The translations under genes and the position numbers were made by a program. Below are positions 1 to 9,034 of a stretch of 64,000 bases of DNA, one piece after another. Source of the DNA: Pararhizobium sp. IMCC21322 (GTDB lineage: Bacteria; Pseudomonadota; Alphaproteobacteria; Rhizobiales; GCA-2746425); NCBI RefSeq assembly GCF_030758295.1, contig NZ_CP132335.1, positions 2,270,412 to 2,334,411 of the forward strand. The letters run 5' to 3'. The notes beneath the pieces are model-generated. The model did no database searches and was not told the origin of the DNA. It was given only the letters and a program-made list of their open reading frames with translations. How positions within the stretch are numbered: position 1 is the stretch's first letter; each line of letters opens with the position of its first letter.

Positions 1-1367
1 TGCTGTTGCCGGTAACATTCTACGTCACGCCGGATGTTGGATTGATCATGTTGGCGGGCATTTATTACGGCGCGCAATATGGCGGTTCAATCTCGTCCAT
101 ATTGCTGAATTTGCCGGGAACGCCATCCTCTGCGGTCATTTGTCTGGATGGGTATCCAATGACACAGGCCAACCGGGCAGGGCCTGCAATTTTCCTCACC
201 ACTATGGCCTCTTTCTTCGGCAGCATGTTTGCCATTCTGCTGCTGTTCACCATAGCGCCTTTGGCCGCGCGACTGGCCCTCAGTTTTGGCGCATCAGAAT
301 ACTTTGCATTGATGATCTTGGGGTTGGTGGCTGCGGCTTCTCTGGCGCAGCACGGCATTATGCGTGGCCTTGCCATGGTCGTGGTTGGTCTCATGCTGGG
401 GTTGGTCGGATCGGACGTCACCAGCGGCACTTTCCGCCTGACCGCAGGCATATTGGAACTGGCTGACGGGTTCAGCATCATCGCCATGGCCATGGGTCTG
501 TTTGGTGTGGCTGAAATCATGAGCAATCTGTCAGGCGCCAGCCGCAACACGACCACGACCCGCAAAATACCGCTGCGGGATTTGATTCCGACACGCGAGG
601 ATTTGCGTCAATCACCGGGGCCGATAGTTCGCGGCGGCGTCATCGGAGCCATCTTGGGAATCTTACCCGGTACGGGCGCGTCAATTGCCTCCTTTGTGTC
701 TTACGGATTTGAAAAACGCATATCGCGTACACCGGAGAAGTTCGGTACCGGGCATGTGCCGGGAATCGTAGCGCCAGAAGCGGCTAATAATGCTGCTGCA
801 CAATCGGCCTTCATTCCGACGCTGACCCTGGGTGTACCGGGCGATGCGGTGATGGCACTCATGATGAGTGCGCTGATCATTCACGGTATCCAGCCGGGAC
901 CGACGGTCATTACCGATCATCCGGATTTGTTCTGGGGGTTGGTGGCAAGCTTCGTCATCGGCAATCTGATGCTGTTGATCCTCAATCTGCCACTGATTGG
1001 CCTGTGGGTGCGGTTGCTGATCATCCCGTATCGTTTTCTTTATCCGGTCATCATCATGTTGATCTGTGTTGGCGTTTTCACTGTGGGCAACAGCCAGTTT
1101 GACGTTCTGCAGGTGATTTTCTTCGGCTTGCTGGGCTACGGCATGAAGCTGGTTCGGCTGGAGCCGGCTCCCATGGTGCTTGGATTTGTTCTTGGTCCCT
1201 TGTTGGAGGAAAACTTCCGGCGTGCGCTTATTCTGTCTCGCGGCGATCTGGCCACCTTCATCGAGCATCCGATCAGTGCTGGTCTGTTAGTGGTCAGCAT
1301 TAGCATCATTCTGTTTTCCTTAAGAGGGGAACGCAAAAGCAATAAACTCAAAACGGGTGACGCATGA
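1..1367 (+). CDS. tctA: Tripartite tricarboxylate transporter, large permease subunit TctA (5' end outside window)
   Basis: This is the large multi-spanning subunit of a TTT-family secondary transporter, which moves carboxylates into the cytoplasm together with a periplasmic TctC-type receptor. The visible part, about 454 residues, carries the family hallmarks: a glycine-rich IYYGAQYGGS stretch near its start, LNLPGTPSS, the second internal-repeat motif GILPGTGASIASF, and about nine hydrophobic segments. The frame is open through base 1, and the usual roughly 500-residue length implies that 40-50 N-terminal residues lie upstream, so no internal start is proposed. The stop overlaps the sulfatase start by four bases (ATGA), which indicates one transcript. 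The small TctB subunit is not seen here; it may lie upstream. The substrate cannot be read from the sequence. Confidence 0.93.
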   Translation, partial: LLPVTFYVTPDVGLIMLAGIYYGAQYGGSISSILLNLPGTPSSAVICLDGYPMTQANRAGPAIFLTTMASFFGSMFAILLLFTIAPLAARLALSFGASEYFALMILGLVAAASLAQHGIMRGLAMVVVGLMLGLVGSDVTSGTFRLTAGILELADGFSIIAMAMGLFGVAEIMSNLSGASRNTTTTRKIPLRDLIPTREDLRQSPGPIVRGGVIGAILGILPGTGASIASFVSYGFEKRISRTPEKFGTGHVPGIVAPEAANNAAAQSAFIPTLTLGVPGDAVMALMMSALIIHGIQPGPTVITDHPDLFWGLVASFVIGNLMLLILNLPLIGLWVRLLIIPYRFLYPVIIMLICVGVFTVGNSQFDVLQVIFFGLLGYGMKLVRLEPAPMVLGFVLGPLLEENFRRALILSRGDLATFIEHPISAGLLVVSISIILFSLRGERKSNKLKTGDA

Positions 1368-2932
1368 GCACGCGGCGGCCCAATTTCCTGATGATAAGCA
1401 CCGATCAGCAACGGGCTGATCATCTGGGCTGCTATGGCGCTAATCTTCTGCAAACGCCGAATATTGATGGTCTGGCATTGCTTGGCACCCGCTATGAAAA
1501 TGCTTATGTGGCATCGCCCGTTTGCATGCCAAACCGCGCAAGTCTGGTAACCGGCCGCATGCCTTCCGTTCATGGCGTGCGGCACAACGGGCTCAATCTG
1601 GATCTGGGTTCCATGACTTTCGCCGAGGCTCTGCGACAGGCTGGCTGGCGCACATCGCTGAGCGGCAAGCCACATTTCCAGTGCGTGACGCAAAACCCTG
1701 CGTCTATGACAAATTGCCAGGACGCCGCAACAAAGCCGGAAGCGCGTAGCTGCACAAATGGCCAGTATGATCAGGAGTTGGGCCAGTTCTGGCACGATCA
1801 TTCGGACCGAGCGCTGCAACTGCCCTATTATGGTTTTGATGAGGTTGATCTGGCTGTTGGCCACGGTGATATCGTTGATGGCCATTACACAGCCTGGTTG
1901 CGCGATCAGGGCTGTGACCCCGATGCTTTGAGGGGGCCGGAAAACGCTCTGGATGATGCAGGGCAGGAAACCATACAGGCCTGGCGCACCGCCGTGCCGG
2001 AAGAGCTTTATCCCACCCGTTTTATCCAGAACGCGACGATTGAGCGTCTGCGCTCTTATGCCAAGACGCCTGAAACGCCGTTTTTCCACTGGGCCAGCTT
2101 TTGTGATCCGCATCACCCCTTCACACCGCCGGGCAAATACTGGGATATGTACAAGCCTGAGGATGTGGAACTGCCGCAATCATTTTATGCCGAGCGGGGG
2201 TCGGACTTTGTTCAAAGCCTTGCGCGATCTCGCGCAAATGGCGACGCCAATCCAGCCGGAACATCCGCCATTGCCGTGAGCGAACAGGAACTGCGTGCCG
2301 CACTGGCTTTGACATATGGCATGATTGCCATGATCGACGACGCGGTGGGCGATATCATGTCTGCGCTGACCGCATTGGGGTTGGCTGAGGACACGATTGT
2401 CATATTCCTGTCCGACCATGGCGATCTGATGGGCGAGCATGGCCTGATGTTCAAAGGGCCATATCACTATCGTGGCATGATCCGGACCCCTTTGATCTGG
2501 GCCGATCCGAAAGCCACAAAAAGCCAGGTGATTTCAACGCCAGTCAGCGCAATTGATGTGGCAGCCACAATTCTGGAAACGGCCTCAATTGCCCCTTTCA
2601 ACGGCATGCAGGGCAAACCGTTCAAGGACCATGCGGGCAACGACATTGCCGCGCGGGAGGCCGTTCTCATTGAAGATGAAGTTCAGTCTGATCTGGCTGG
2701 CCACAGCGTGCGGGGCAGGGTCCGCACGCTGCTGTCGGATGGCTGGCGCCTGACCATCTATGACGGTCTCGATAAGGGCGAGTTCTACAATCTGAACGAA
2801 GACCCGCATGAACTTCAAAATCTTTGGAATCTGCCGCAAGCCGCGGCCAGACGTGCCGACATGACTGAACAGATGTTGCGCGAAATGCTCTCTCATACAG
2901 AGACATCGCCCTTACCCGTCTATTCGGCCTGA
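1364..2932 (+). CDS. Cysteine-type sulfatase (arylsulfatase A superfamily), cytoplasmic
   Basis: This 522-residue enzyme should hydrolyse a sulfate ester. The sulfatase signature C-x-P-x-R is present as CMPNR at residues 54-58. Cys54 would need conversion to formylglycine by a separate enzyme not found in this window. Metal-site residues are visible in STDQQRADH near residue 13 and in SDHGDLMGEH near residue 350, and the C-terminal half has the family's FYNLNEDPHELQNL motif. There is no signal peptide or membrane segment, so it should act in the cytoplasm on an imported substrate. The gene is translationally coupled to tctA and is followed 31 bases later by tctC, so it sits inside a transporter operon. 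A phosphonate monoester or other phosphoester substrate cannot be excluded, since that superfamily is promiscuous. Confidence 0.88.
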   Translation: MSTRRPNFLMISTDQQRADHLGCYGANLLQTPNIDGLALLGTRYENAYVASPVCMPNRASLVTGRMPSVHGVRHNGLNLDLGSMTFAEALRQAGWRTSLSGKPHFQCVTQNPASMTNCQDAATKPEARSCTNGQYDQELGQFWHDHSDRALQLPYYGFDEVDLAVGHGDIVDGHYTAWLRDQGCDPDALRGPENALDDAGQETIQAWRTAVPEELYPTRFIQNATIERLRSYAKTPETPFFHWASFCDPHHPFTPPGKYWDMYKPEDVELPQSFYAERGSDFVQSLARSRANGDANPAGTSAIAVSEQELRAALALTYGMIAMIDDAVGDIMSALTALGLAEDTIVIFLSDHGDLMGEHGLMFKGPYHYRGMIRTPLIWADPKATKSQVISTPVSAIDVAATILETASIAPFNGMQGKPFKDHAGNDIAAREAVLIEDEVQSDLAGHSVRGRVRTLLSDGWRLTIYDGLDKGEFYNLNEDPHELQNLWNLPQAAARRADMTEQMLREMLSHTETSPLPVYSA

Positions 2933-2963
2933 TCGGAAAATCAGTTTTAAAAGGAGGAAGAAA

Positions 2964-3956
2964 ATGCAGTTTGGAAATCTCATTAGAAAATCAATGCTTG
3001 GCGCATTGGCAGTCGGGACAACGGCCATATTGGCCGCAACGTCTCCAGTGCTTGCGGACTATCCGGAGCGGCCGATAACATTGGTCGTCGGTTCATCGCC
3101 CGGCTCTGGACCAGACGTTCTGGCGCGCTCCATGTCGGAGGAATTGGCCGCTGCGCTGGGGCAGCCAGTCGTTGTTCAAAACAAACCGGGTGCTGCTGGT
3201 AATGTCGCTGCAGAAGCGGTATCGCGTGGCGAACCAGACGGTTACGAAATCTTCATCGGCACCATTAATATGGCAATTGCCACATGGCTGCCTGCCACGC
3301 CACCGTTTGATCCGGCAACGGACTTTGCAATTGTGGGGCGTGTGGCTTCCATTCCCAATGTGGTTGTTGTGTCGCCAGATCTTGGCGTGAACACGATTGA
3401 AGAATTCGTTGAGCTTGCAAAGTCCAAGCCCGGTGATCTCAATTACTCCAGTCCCGGTGTTGGCTCGCTTCAGCACATGGGCACAGATGCAATGGCAAAC
3501 ATCCATGGAATTGATATCGTTCACGTGCCTTACAAGGGCGGAAAAGCCTCCACCACAGCAGTCCTGGCCGGTGAAGTGGACATGTTCATGGCAGGCATGC
3601 CGCCAGCACTGCCTCAGATCAAGGCCGGTGCACTCATTGCCTTGGCCGTGAGCAGCGCTGAGGAATTTCCGCTTCTGCCGGGTGTGCCAACATTGGCTGC
3701 AACCGTCATGCCGGGCTATTCTGCGGAAGCCTGGTATGGCCTCTTTATGGCCAAGGGAACACCATCTGAAATTGTGGATGTGGTCAATGCTGCGGCCAAC
3801 AAGGCTCTTTCAGACCCCGCTGTTGCCGAGCGTTTTGCCAGTGCAGGCGCTGTTGTGCAGACAAGCACGCCTGCAGATTTTGCAGAATTTGTGGCGCAGG
3901 AATCCGAGCGCTGGAAGACGAACCTTGAAGAACTCGGTCTGGCTGGAACCCGCTAG
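2964..3956 (+). CDS. tctC: Periplasmic TctC/Bug-family solute receptor
   Basis: This 330-residue protein is the periplasmic binding component of a tripartite tricarboxylate transporter. A signal peptide of about 31 residues ends at PVLA before DYPERPI, the usual start of mature Bug proteins. The family pattern then follows: a PGSGPDVLAR loop, the QNKPGAAGNVAAE loop that contacts the ligand carboxylate, and the VHVPYKGGKASTTAVLAGEVD segment around residues 190-210. A strong AAAAGGAGG ribosome site lies about 7 bases before the ATG. Genes of this family are often present in many copies and the ligand cannot be predicted. Here the receptor is separated from tctA by the sulfatase gene, which suggests that transport and desulfation are linked. 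Confidence 0.92.
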   Translation: MQFGNLIRKSMLGALAVGTTAILAATSPVLADYPERPITLVVGSSPGSGPDVLARSMSEELAAALGQPVVVQNKPGAAGNVAAEAVSRGEPDGYEIFIGTINMAIATWLPATPPFDPATDFAIVGRVASIPNVVVVSPDLGVNTIEEFVELAKSKPGDLNYSSPGVGSLQHMGTDAMANIHGIDIVHVPYKGGKASTTAVLAGEVDMFMAGMPPALPQIKAGALIALAVSSAEEFPLLPGVPTLAATVMPGYSAEAWYGLFMAKGTPSEIVDVVNAAANKALSDPAVAERFASAGAVVQTSTPADFAEFVAQESERWKTNLEELGLAGTR

Positions 3957-3965
3957 GCCAACGAA

Positions 3966-3992
3966 AACCGGGAAGGCACTGCCTTCCCGGTT
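3966..3992 (+). terminator. Hairpin after tctC, possible terminator
   Basis: A near-perfect inverted repeat starts 9 bases after the tctC stop: AACCGGGAAGGCA pairs with TGCCTTCCCGGTT around a very short loop. It is followed by ATTCATCA rather than a clear T-run, so it may be a partial terminator or a 3'-end stabilising hairpin. It separates the tct/sulfatase unit from the glycosidase and ABC unit. Confidence 0.55.
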
Positions 3993-4120
3993 ATTCATCA
4001 GCCACAGTTTGATCTGCATCGGCTTATGAAATTCTGATCAAATGTGCACAAATGTCATATTACAACTGTGAACGACAGGATTAATGTGCCTCACTAAGCT
4101 TCGTCTTGGGAGGACTTGAT

Positions 4121-6736
4121 ATGACGAAAAGCCCTTGGGCCTATACAGCCTCAAACGCGCCTTATGCTGTTTTTCCGCTTGGCGGTATTGGTGCCGGATC
4201 ACTAGGCATCGGCGCAGATGGACGCCTCCAGGACTGGGAGGTTTTCAACCGACCCTCCAAGGGCAGCGTGAATGGATTTACCCATTTTGCGGTCAGGGCT
4301 GAACGCGCAGGGCAGGTCGTTGATACCCGAATTCTCCATGGGCCTTTCACCGGCAATCGCAGCGGGTCATTTCTGGGTGCCCAGTATAATGCCTTTGGTT
4401 TTGGGCCGCGCCGACCACAGATGACGGGATTCCCGTCCTTCCGGAAGTCTACATTGACCGGCCCTTATCCGGCAGCTGACCTGGAATTCGAAGACATCGC
4501 ATTCCCGGGCACCGTGAAAATGCGGGCATTAAGCCCCTTTATACCGCTGCGTGATCGTGAAAGCTCGATGCCGGTTGCGATGTTTGAAGTGTCCTTTGTG
4601 AACGATGGTGACACGCCGCTCGACTACACATTGTTTGGATGCCTCGCCTTCGACTTTGTCGATGTTGGCGCTAATGCAAATGTGACGATAGACACGAGCA
4701 AGGGGTTGCGGCTGACCGGGACGACGTCCCATCCATCAGACCATGCCGACCATGCCCAATTGAGCCTTGCAACAGATCATGACGATGTCAGCTTTCAGCA
4801 TCACTTGTATCGTGGAAACTGGTTTGACACGATGGAGGTTTACTGGGCCGACATCTCAAAGGGTGGCCGCCTGAAGGATCGCAAATATACAGATTTGAAA
4901 GGGCTGGAAGCCCACAATCAGGCCGATGCCAATGAGCATTCCCTGATGGCAGCGCACGTCACTGTGCCGCCGGGGGAGACCGGAACCATACGAGTTGCGC
5001 TGTCATGGTACGTCCCAAATGTGCAGAAATACTGGATTTCACAATTCCCGATTACTTGCTGCGGAACGCAGGAAACCCAATCCCAGTGGCGCAATTATTA
5101 TGCAACGGAATGGACCGGGTCAGAGGCGGTGGCCGATGAAGTGCTGGAAAACTGGAACCACCTCACCGAACAAACTCTGGGCTTTCGCGACGCGCTGACA
5201 GACACGACGTTGCCTCATGTCATTACAGATGCCGTATCCGCCAATTTGTCCATTTTGAAATCCGCAACTGTTTTGCGGCTGGAGGACGGCACGTTTTACG
5301 GGTTTGAAGGGTGTCATCCGTCATCAGGTTGTTGCGAAGGCTCCTGTACCCATGTCTGGAACTACCAGCAGGCTCTGCCGTTCCTGTTTCCCGCGTTGGA
5401 ACGCTCAATGCGTGTTGCCGATTTTGTGGAAAATCAGGACCCTGAAAGTGGTGGCATGGCGTTTCGCATGGCGCTTCCAAAGGGCATTGGCCGCAGCACG
5501 GTCCGACCCTGTGCTGATGGGCAGTTCGGCAATGTCATGAAGGCCTTTCGCGATTGGAAACTCCACGGCGATGACGATTGGTTGAAACAATTATGGCCGC
5601 ATATTAAAGCCGCCATCGATTTTGCCTGGCATCCGAACAATCATGATTTGTGGGACCCGGACCAGACCGGCATTTTGAGCGGGCGTCAGCACCATACACT
5701 CGATATGGAGCTTTTTGGCCCAAGCTCATGGCTTTGCGGTTTCTATCTTGGCGCGCTGGCGGCTGGGGCGCAGATGGCGGAAACGGTTGGTGATACGCAG
5801 TCAGCAGAGCTCTATCGAAAGCTGTTTGCCAACGGCAAAAACTGGGTTGGCGAACATTTGTTCAACGGCGACTGGTTCATGCAGCAGATCAATGTTGAGG
5901 ACAAGAAGACACTTGCACCCTTCGTGACCGATAAAGGGCAGGTCATGCATATGTCGGGCGACATTTACCAGCAATACTGGAGCGATGAGCACAGCGAGAT
6001 CAAATATCAGATCGGCGAAGGCTGTGCGATTGATCAGGTGCTGGCTGAATGGCATGCCCGTCTTTACGGACTGGAGCATCTGTATGATCCGGACAAATTT
6101 GCGACTGCTGTACGCTCTATCTATGAGCACAATTTCGTTGAGCGCATTGGTGATCTTGCCAACCCTTGCCGGGTTTTCGGGATGGAAGAGGAAAGTGGCA
6201 CGACCATTTGCAGCTGGCCCAATGGCGTGGATCGACCGGTAATTCCTTTGCCATATTCTCAGGAAACCATGCACGGCTTTGAATACGCCTTCGGCTGTCA
6301 ACTCATGATGATTGGCGAAGTCGACAAAGGTATCCGTGTCTTTGAAGCCGTCCGGGACCGATATCAGGGACACAACCGAAACCCATGGAACGAAATTGAG
6401 TGTGGTTCAAATTACGCGCGCTCCATGGCCAGCTATGCTGCCATTCCTGTTTTGACCGGTTTTGAATACGACGCCTCTGCCGCGCATATGGGTTTTGCCC
6501 CGGTGCATACCAAGGACGGTCACTTCAAAAGCCTTTGGTCGAACGGTCTGTCATGGGGGCAGATTGAGATCGCGGAGGACACCACAAGACTGTCTGTCCT
6601 TGGAGGCGCGCTCTCGATCAAAACCCTGTCCTTGAACGGTCAGGTATTCAGCGCCGAGCACATTGGATCAGTGTTGGGCGTGAAGGCAGAGAAGGGACGG
6701 GTGAATCTGGAAGTCGGCACCCATCTTCACCTGTAG
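4121..6736 (+). CDS. GH116-type glycoside hydrolase (GBA2-like / DUF608 superfamily)
   Basis: This 871-residue protein has the two-part architecture of family GH116. An N-terminal beta-sandwich begins with AVFPLGGIGAGSLGIGADGR, and a C-terminal (alpha/alpha)6 barrel begins after about residue 370. Family-like segments include a cysteine-rich GCCEGSCTHVWNY near residues 400-415, CAIDQVLAEW near 635, and NEIECGSNYARSMASY near 757-772. The family cleaves beta-glucosides, beta-xylosides, N-acetylglucosaminides or glucosylceramide; the specificity here is unknown. There is no signal peptide, so it should be cytoplasmic. The frame stays open to a TTG 15 bases upstream, but the ATG at 4121 has a GGGAGGA site 7 bases before it and is preferred. 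The sugar ABC transporter that follows is its likely substrate supplier. Confidence 0.85.
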   Translation: MTKSPWAYTASNAPYAVFPLGGIGAGSLGIGADGRLQDWEVFNRPSKGSVNGFTHFAVRAERAGQVVDTRILHGPFTGNRSGSFLGAQYNAFGFGPRRPQMTGFPSFRKSTLTGPYPAADLEFEDIAFPGTVKMRALSPFIPLRDRESSMPVAMFEVSFVNDGDTPLDYTLFGCLAFDFVDVGANANVTIDTSKGLRLTGTTSHPSDHADHAQLSLATDHDDVSFQHHLYRGNWFDTMEVYWADISKGGRLKDRKYTDLKGLEAHNQADANEHSLMAAHVTVPPGETGTIRVALSWYVPNVQKYWISQFPITCCGTQETQSQWRNYYATEWTGSEAVADEVLENWNHLTEQTLGFRDALTDTTLPHVITDAVSANLSILKSATVLRLEDGTFYGFEGCHPSSGCCEGSCTHVWNYQQALPFLFPALERSMRVADFVENQDPESGGMAFRMALPKGIGRSTVRPCADGQFGNVMKAFRDWKLHGDDDWLKQLWPHIKAAIDFAWHPNNHDLWDPDQTGILSGRQHHTLDMELFGPSSWLCGFYLGALAAGAQMAETVGDTQSAELYRKLFANGKNWVGEHLFNGDWFMQQINVEDKKTLAPFVTDKGQVMHMSGDIYQQYWSDEHSEIKYQIGEGCAIDQVLAEWHARLYGLEHLYDPDKFATAVRSIYEHNFVERIGDLANPCRVFGMEEESGTTICSWPNGVDRPVIPLPYSQETMHGFEYAFGCQLMMIGEVDKGIRVFEAVRDRYQGHNRNPWNEIECGSNYARSMASYAAIPVLTGFEYDASAAHMGFAPVHTKDGHFKSLWSNGLSWGQIEIAEDTTRLSVLGGALSIKTLSLNGQVFSAEHIGSVLGVKAEKGRVNLEVGTHLHL

Positions 6737-6797
6737 ATCTGAAAAACTGTCCGACATCTGAAGCATAGCCGCAGCAAAATCATAAGGAGGAAACGCA

Positions 6798-8075
6798 ATG
6801 AGAAAACTATTTACATCAGTCGCCTTACTTGGAGCGCTGACAGGTCTGAGCGCTCAGGCGCAGCCGGCAAGCGACATAATTGCGACGCTGAAAGTAACCC
6901 AGTGGTCAGCAGAAAATGTGATTTCGGCGACGAGCGCTGCAATCGAACGCTTCAAAGAAAAATATCCCAATGTAACGATTGAGACGCAATACATTCCAGT
7001 CGTTGCAGGTAATTGGGGCGACTACAACAACGCGATTATCAATCAGATTGCCTCTGGAAATTCACCAGACATTATTGGCGCAGCGATCGAGGGCTTCGCG
7101 CAACTGGCCAGTTCTGGCGTACTGGTCGATCTTGACAGCATTGCCGCAGAAGATGCGGCGGCAAAAGAGGTGCTTGAAGGAATTGAAGCAAACCTTTTGA
7201 ACGGTATGCGCACCAAGGGAACGGGTCAGCTGAATTTCTTCCCGACCGAATGGAATAACATCGTCATGTACTACAACAAGGATGCGTTTGACGCGGCTGG
7301 TGCAGACTATCCGGCATCTGACTGGACATGGGATGATTTTGTCGTGACTGCAAAAGAACTGACCGTACGCGACGATTCAGGCAATGTGACCCAATACGGC
7401 TATTTCGTTCCAGGGTTCAACTTTGGCCAGCAACCCTGGTATTTCACAAACAGTGCTGCAATCCTTGATGATGACTGGCGCGAGCCAACTGTGGACACAC
7501 CGCAATTTCGCGAGTCACTACAATATCTGCATGATTTGATCCACACTCATAAGGTCGCGCCTGCCTATGAATCTGGCGTTGGAACTGAAAAGTTTACAGC
7601 TGGACAGGTTGCCATGTTCTCGGCAGGTCACTGGCCTGTCCCGTCTATAAAAGAAGCCGGTATGGAAAATGTTGGTGTGCAGCACATGCCCAAAAACACG
7701 GTGCAGACGACTGTGTTTGGCATTGGTGGTCTGTCCATCACCAAAGAGGCAGAAAATCGCGATCTGGCATGGGCTTTTGTGGCTGAGATGACAGGCAAGG
7801 AATATCAGAAGAGCCTTGCTGACGGCGGCGCATCCATTCCATCGGCAAGGGAATTTGCCACGACAGAAGAATACGTTGCATGGCCTGACAATTCAGAGAT
7901 CTTCTACGAAACGGCTGCAACAGCAATCCCTGTTACATCGCCATCCAACTTTGCCACCGTTCAGGAAATCACAGGACGCCATCTGTCCACGTACCTCAAT
8001 GATGAGGTGAGTCTGGACGATACCATTGCCGGATTGGACCGCGAGTTGCAGCGTGCCATGTCTCGCGTAAAATAG
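6798..8075 (+). CDS. ABC transporter, periplasmic sugar-binding protein (family 1)
   Basis: This 425-residue receptor captures a carbohydrate in the periplasm for the permease pair downstream. The signal peptide ends near Ala21 (LSAQA before QPASD). Typical family-1 binding protein features follow: the AAIERFKEKYPNVTIE opening of domain 1, the FPTEWNNIVMYYNKDAF strand that lines the cleft, DWTWDDFVVTAKELT, and the MFSAGHWPVPSIKEAG segment. The AAGGAGG site 6-7 bases before the ATG is strong. The 45-base gap to the permease contains a hairpin, which would allow more receptor than membrane protein to be made. Its position directly after the GH116 gene points to an oligosaccharide or glycoside ligand. 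Confidence 0.92.
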   Translation: MRKLFTSVALLGALTGLSAQAQPASDIIATLKVTQWSAENVISATSAAIERFKEKYPNVTIETQYIPVVAGNWGDYNNAIINQIASGNSPDIIGAAIEGFAQLASSGVLVDLDSIAAEDAAAKEVLEGIEANLLNGMRTKGTGQLNFFPTEWNNIVMYYNKDAFDAAGADYPASDWTWDDFVVTAKELTVRDDSGNVTQYGYFVPGFNFGQQPWYFTNSAAILDDDWREPTVDTPQFRESLQYLHDLIHTHKVAPAYESGVGTEKFTAGQVAMFSAGHWPVPSIKEAGMENVGVQHMPKNTVQTTVFGIGGLSITKEAENRDLAWAFVAEMTGKEYQKSLADGGASIPSAREFATTEEYVAWPDNSEIFYETAATAIPVTSPSNFATVQEITGRHLSTYLNDEVSLDDTIAGLDRELQRAMSRVK

Positions 8076-8091
8076 ACGTCTCGCAAAAAGG

Positions 8092-8113
8092 CCTGGCTGT
8101 CATCACAGCCAGG
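8092..8113 (+). terminator. Intercistronic hairpin between binding-protein and permease genes
   Basis: CCTGGCTG at 8092-8099 pairs perfectly with CAGCCAGG at 8106-8113 around a 6-base loop, followed by TTCAATTT. Its place between the receptor gene and the first permease gene is typical of hairpins that stabilise the upstream message or partly terminate transcription. A weak terminator and a stability element cannot be told apart from the sequence. Confidence 0.6.
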
Positions 8114-8140
8114 TTCAATTTGGGTGCCGGAGCTGGGTTT

Positions 8141-9034
8141 ATGTCAACATTACGCCAACGTGAAATACGCGCCGGCTATCTGTTTGTTCTGCCTGCTTAT
8201 CTTATTTATCTGGTATTTTTGCTGGTACCTTTGCTGGCAGCCCTGGGGCTGTCTTTCTCGCAGATGGACCGGATCAGCTGGACAATAGATTGGGTTGGGT
8301 GGGAGAATTTTGACTGGATTCTCAACGATCCCAGATTTTGGAAGACCTTCCGAAATACGTTCTATTTCATCTCCTTCTCCGTTATTGGCAATGTTGGGCT
8401 GGGCTTGCTTGTGGCATTGGCGCTGGACCGGGCCATTCCCGGGCCCGTCTTGTATTTCTTCAGACTGGCCTATTTTCTGCCGGTGCTTGTTTCACTGGCG
8501 TTTGTGTCCTTCATCTGGAAGTTCCTCTATTCCACGGATCTTGGCATCATCAATTATTATCTGCGCCAGATTGGCATAGAGAATGTTCCCTGGCTGACCA
8601 GTTCCAGCATGGCCATGATTTCGGTTGTGATCGTCGATGTCTGGAAGAATATGGGCTTCTTCGTCATCATTTTTCTGGCAGCGCTTCAGGGCGTGCCGCG
8701 CAACCTTCTTGAGGCCGCTGCCATTGACGGTGCGCGCCCCTTTGCTGTGCTCACACGCATAAAAATCCCTTTCATCGCGCCGGTTATCGTTTTCTGCGTG
8801 ACTTATGCAACAATTGGCGGTCTTCAGGTCTTTGATTCCATCAAGATTTTGACCGATGGTGGTCCGGGTGACGCGACCCGTTCTGTCGTCATGTATATGG
8901 TGTCGGAAGCGTTCAGCGCTGGTGACCTTGGAACAGGCGCGGCATCCGCGCTGATCCTTCTCATCACAATCGCATTCGTTGTGGCCTGTCAGATGGGGTT
9001 TGTGACATTCATGCAGCGGGGCCGGAGCCGATGA
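8141..9034 (+). CDS. ABC sugar transporter permease (MalF/UgpA type)
   Basis: This inner-membrane permease of 297 residues has six predicted helices, starting with YLFVLPAYLIYLVFLLVPLL near the N terminus. The cytoplasmic EAA loop that contacts the ATPase is visible as EAAAIDGARPFAVLTRIKIP near residues 190-210. The ATG at 8141 is chosen over an in-frame TTG at 8120 because a CGGAG site lies about 9 bases upstream of the ATG. The stop overlaps the second permease start (ATGA), so the two half-channels are translated in balance. It forms a heterodimer with the next gene product and works with the ATPase encoded at 10847. Confidence 0.92.
   Translation: MSTLRQREIRAGYLFVLPAYLIYLVFLLVPLLAALGLSFSQMDRISWTIDWVGWENFDWILNDPRFWKTFRNTFYFISFSVIGNVGLGLLVALALDRAIPGPVLYFFRLAYFLPVLVSLAFVSFIWKFLYSTDLGIINYYLRQIGIENVPWLTSSSMAMISVVIVDVWKNMGFFVIIFLAALQGVPRNLLEAAAIDGARPFAVLTRIKIPFIAPVIVFCVTYATIGGLQVFDSIKILTDGGPGDATRSVVMYMVSEAFSAGDLGTGAASALILLITIAFVVACQMGFVTFMQRGRSR

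Noticed and set aside
1136-2179. Open frame of 347 codons on the - strand, antisense to tctA and the sulfatase
   Set aside because: It lies opposite two genes with clear family motifs, and its translation has no recognisable domain and a shadow-like composition rich in Arg, His and Gln.
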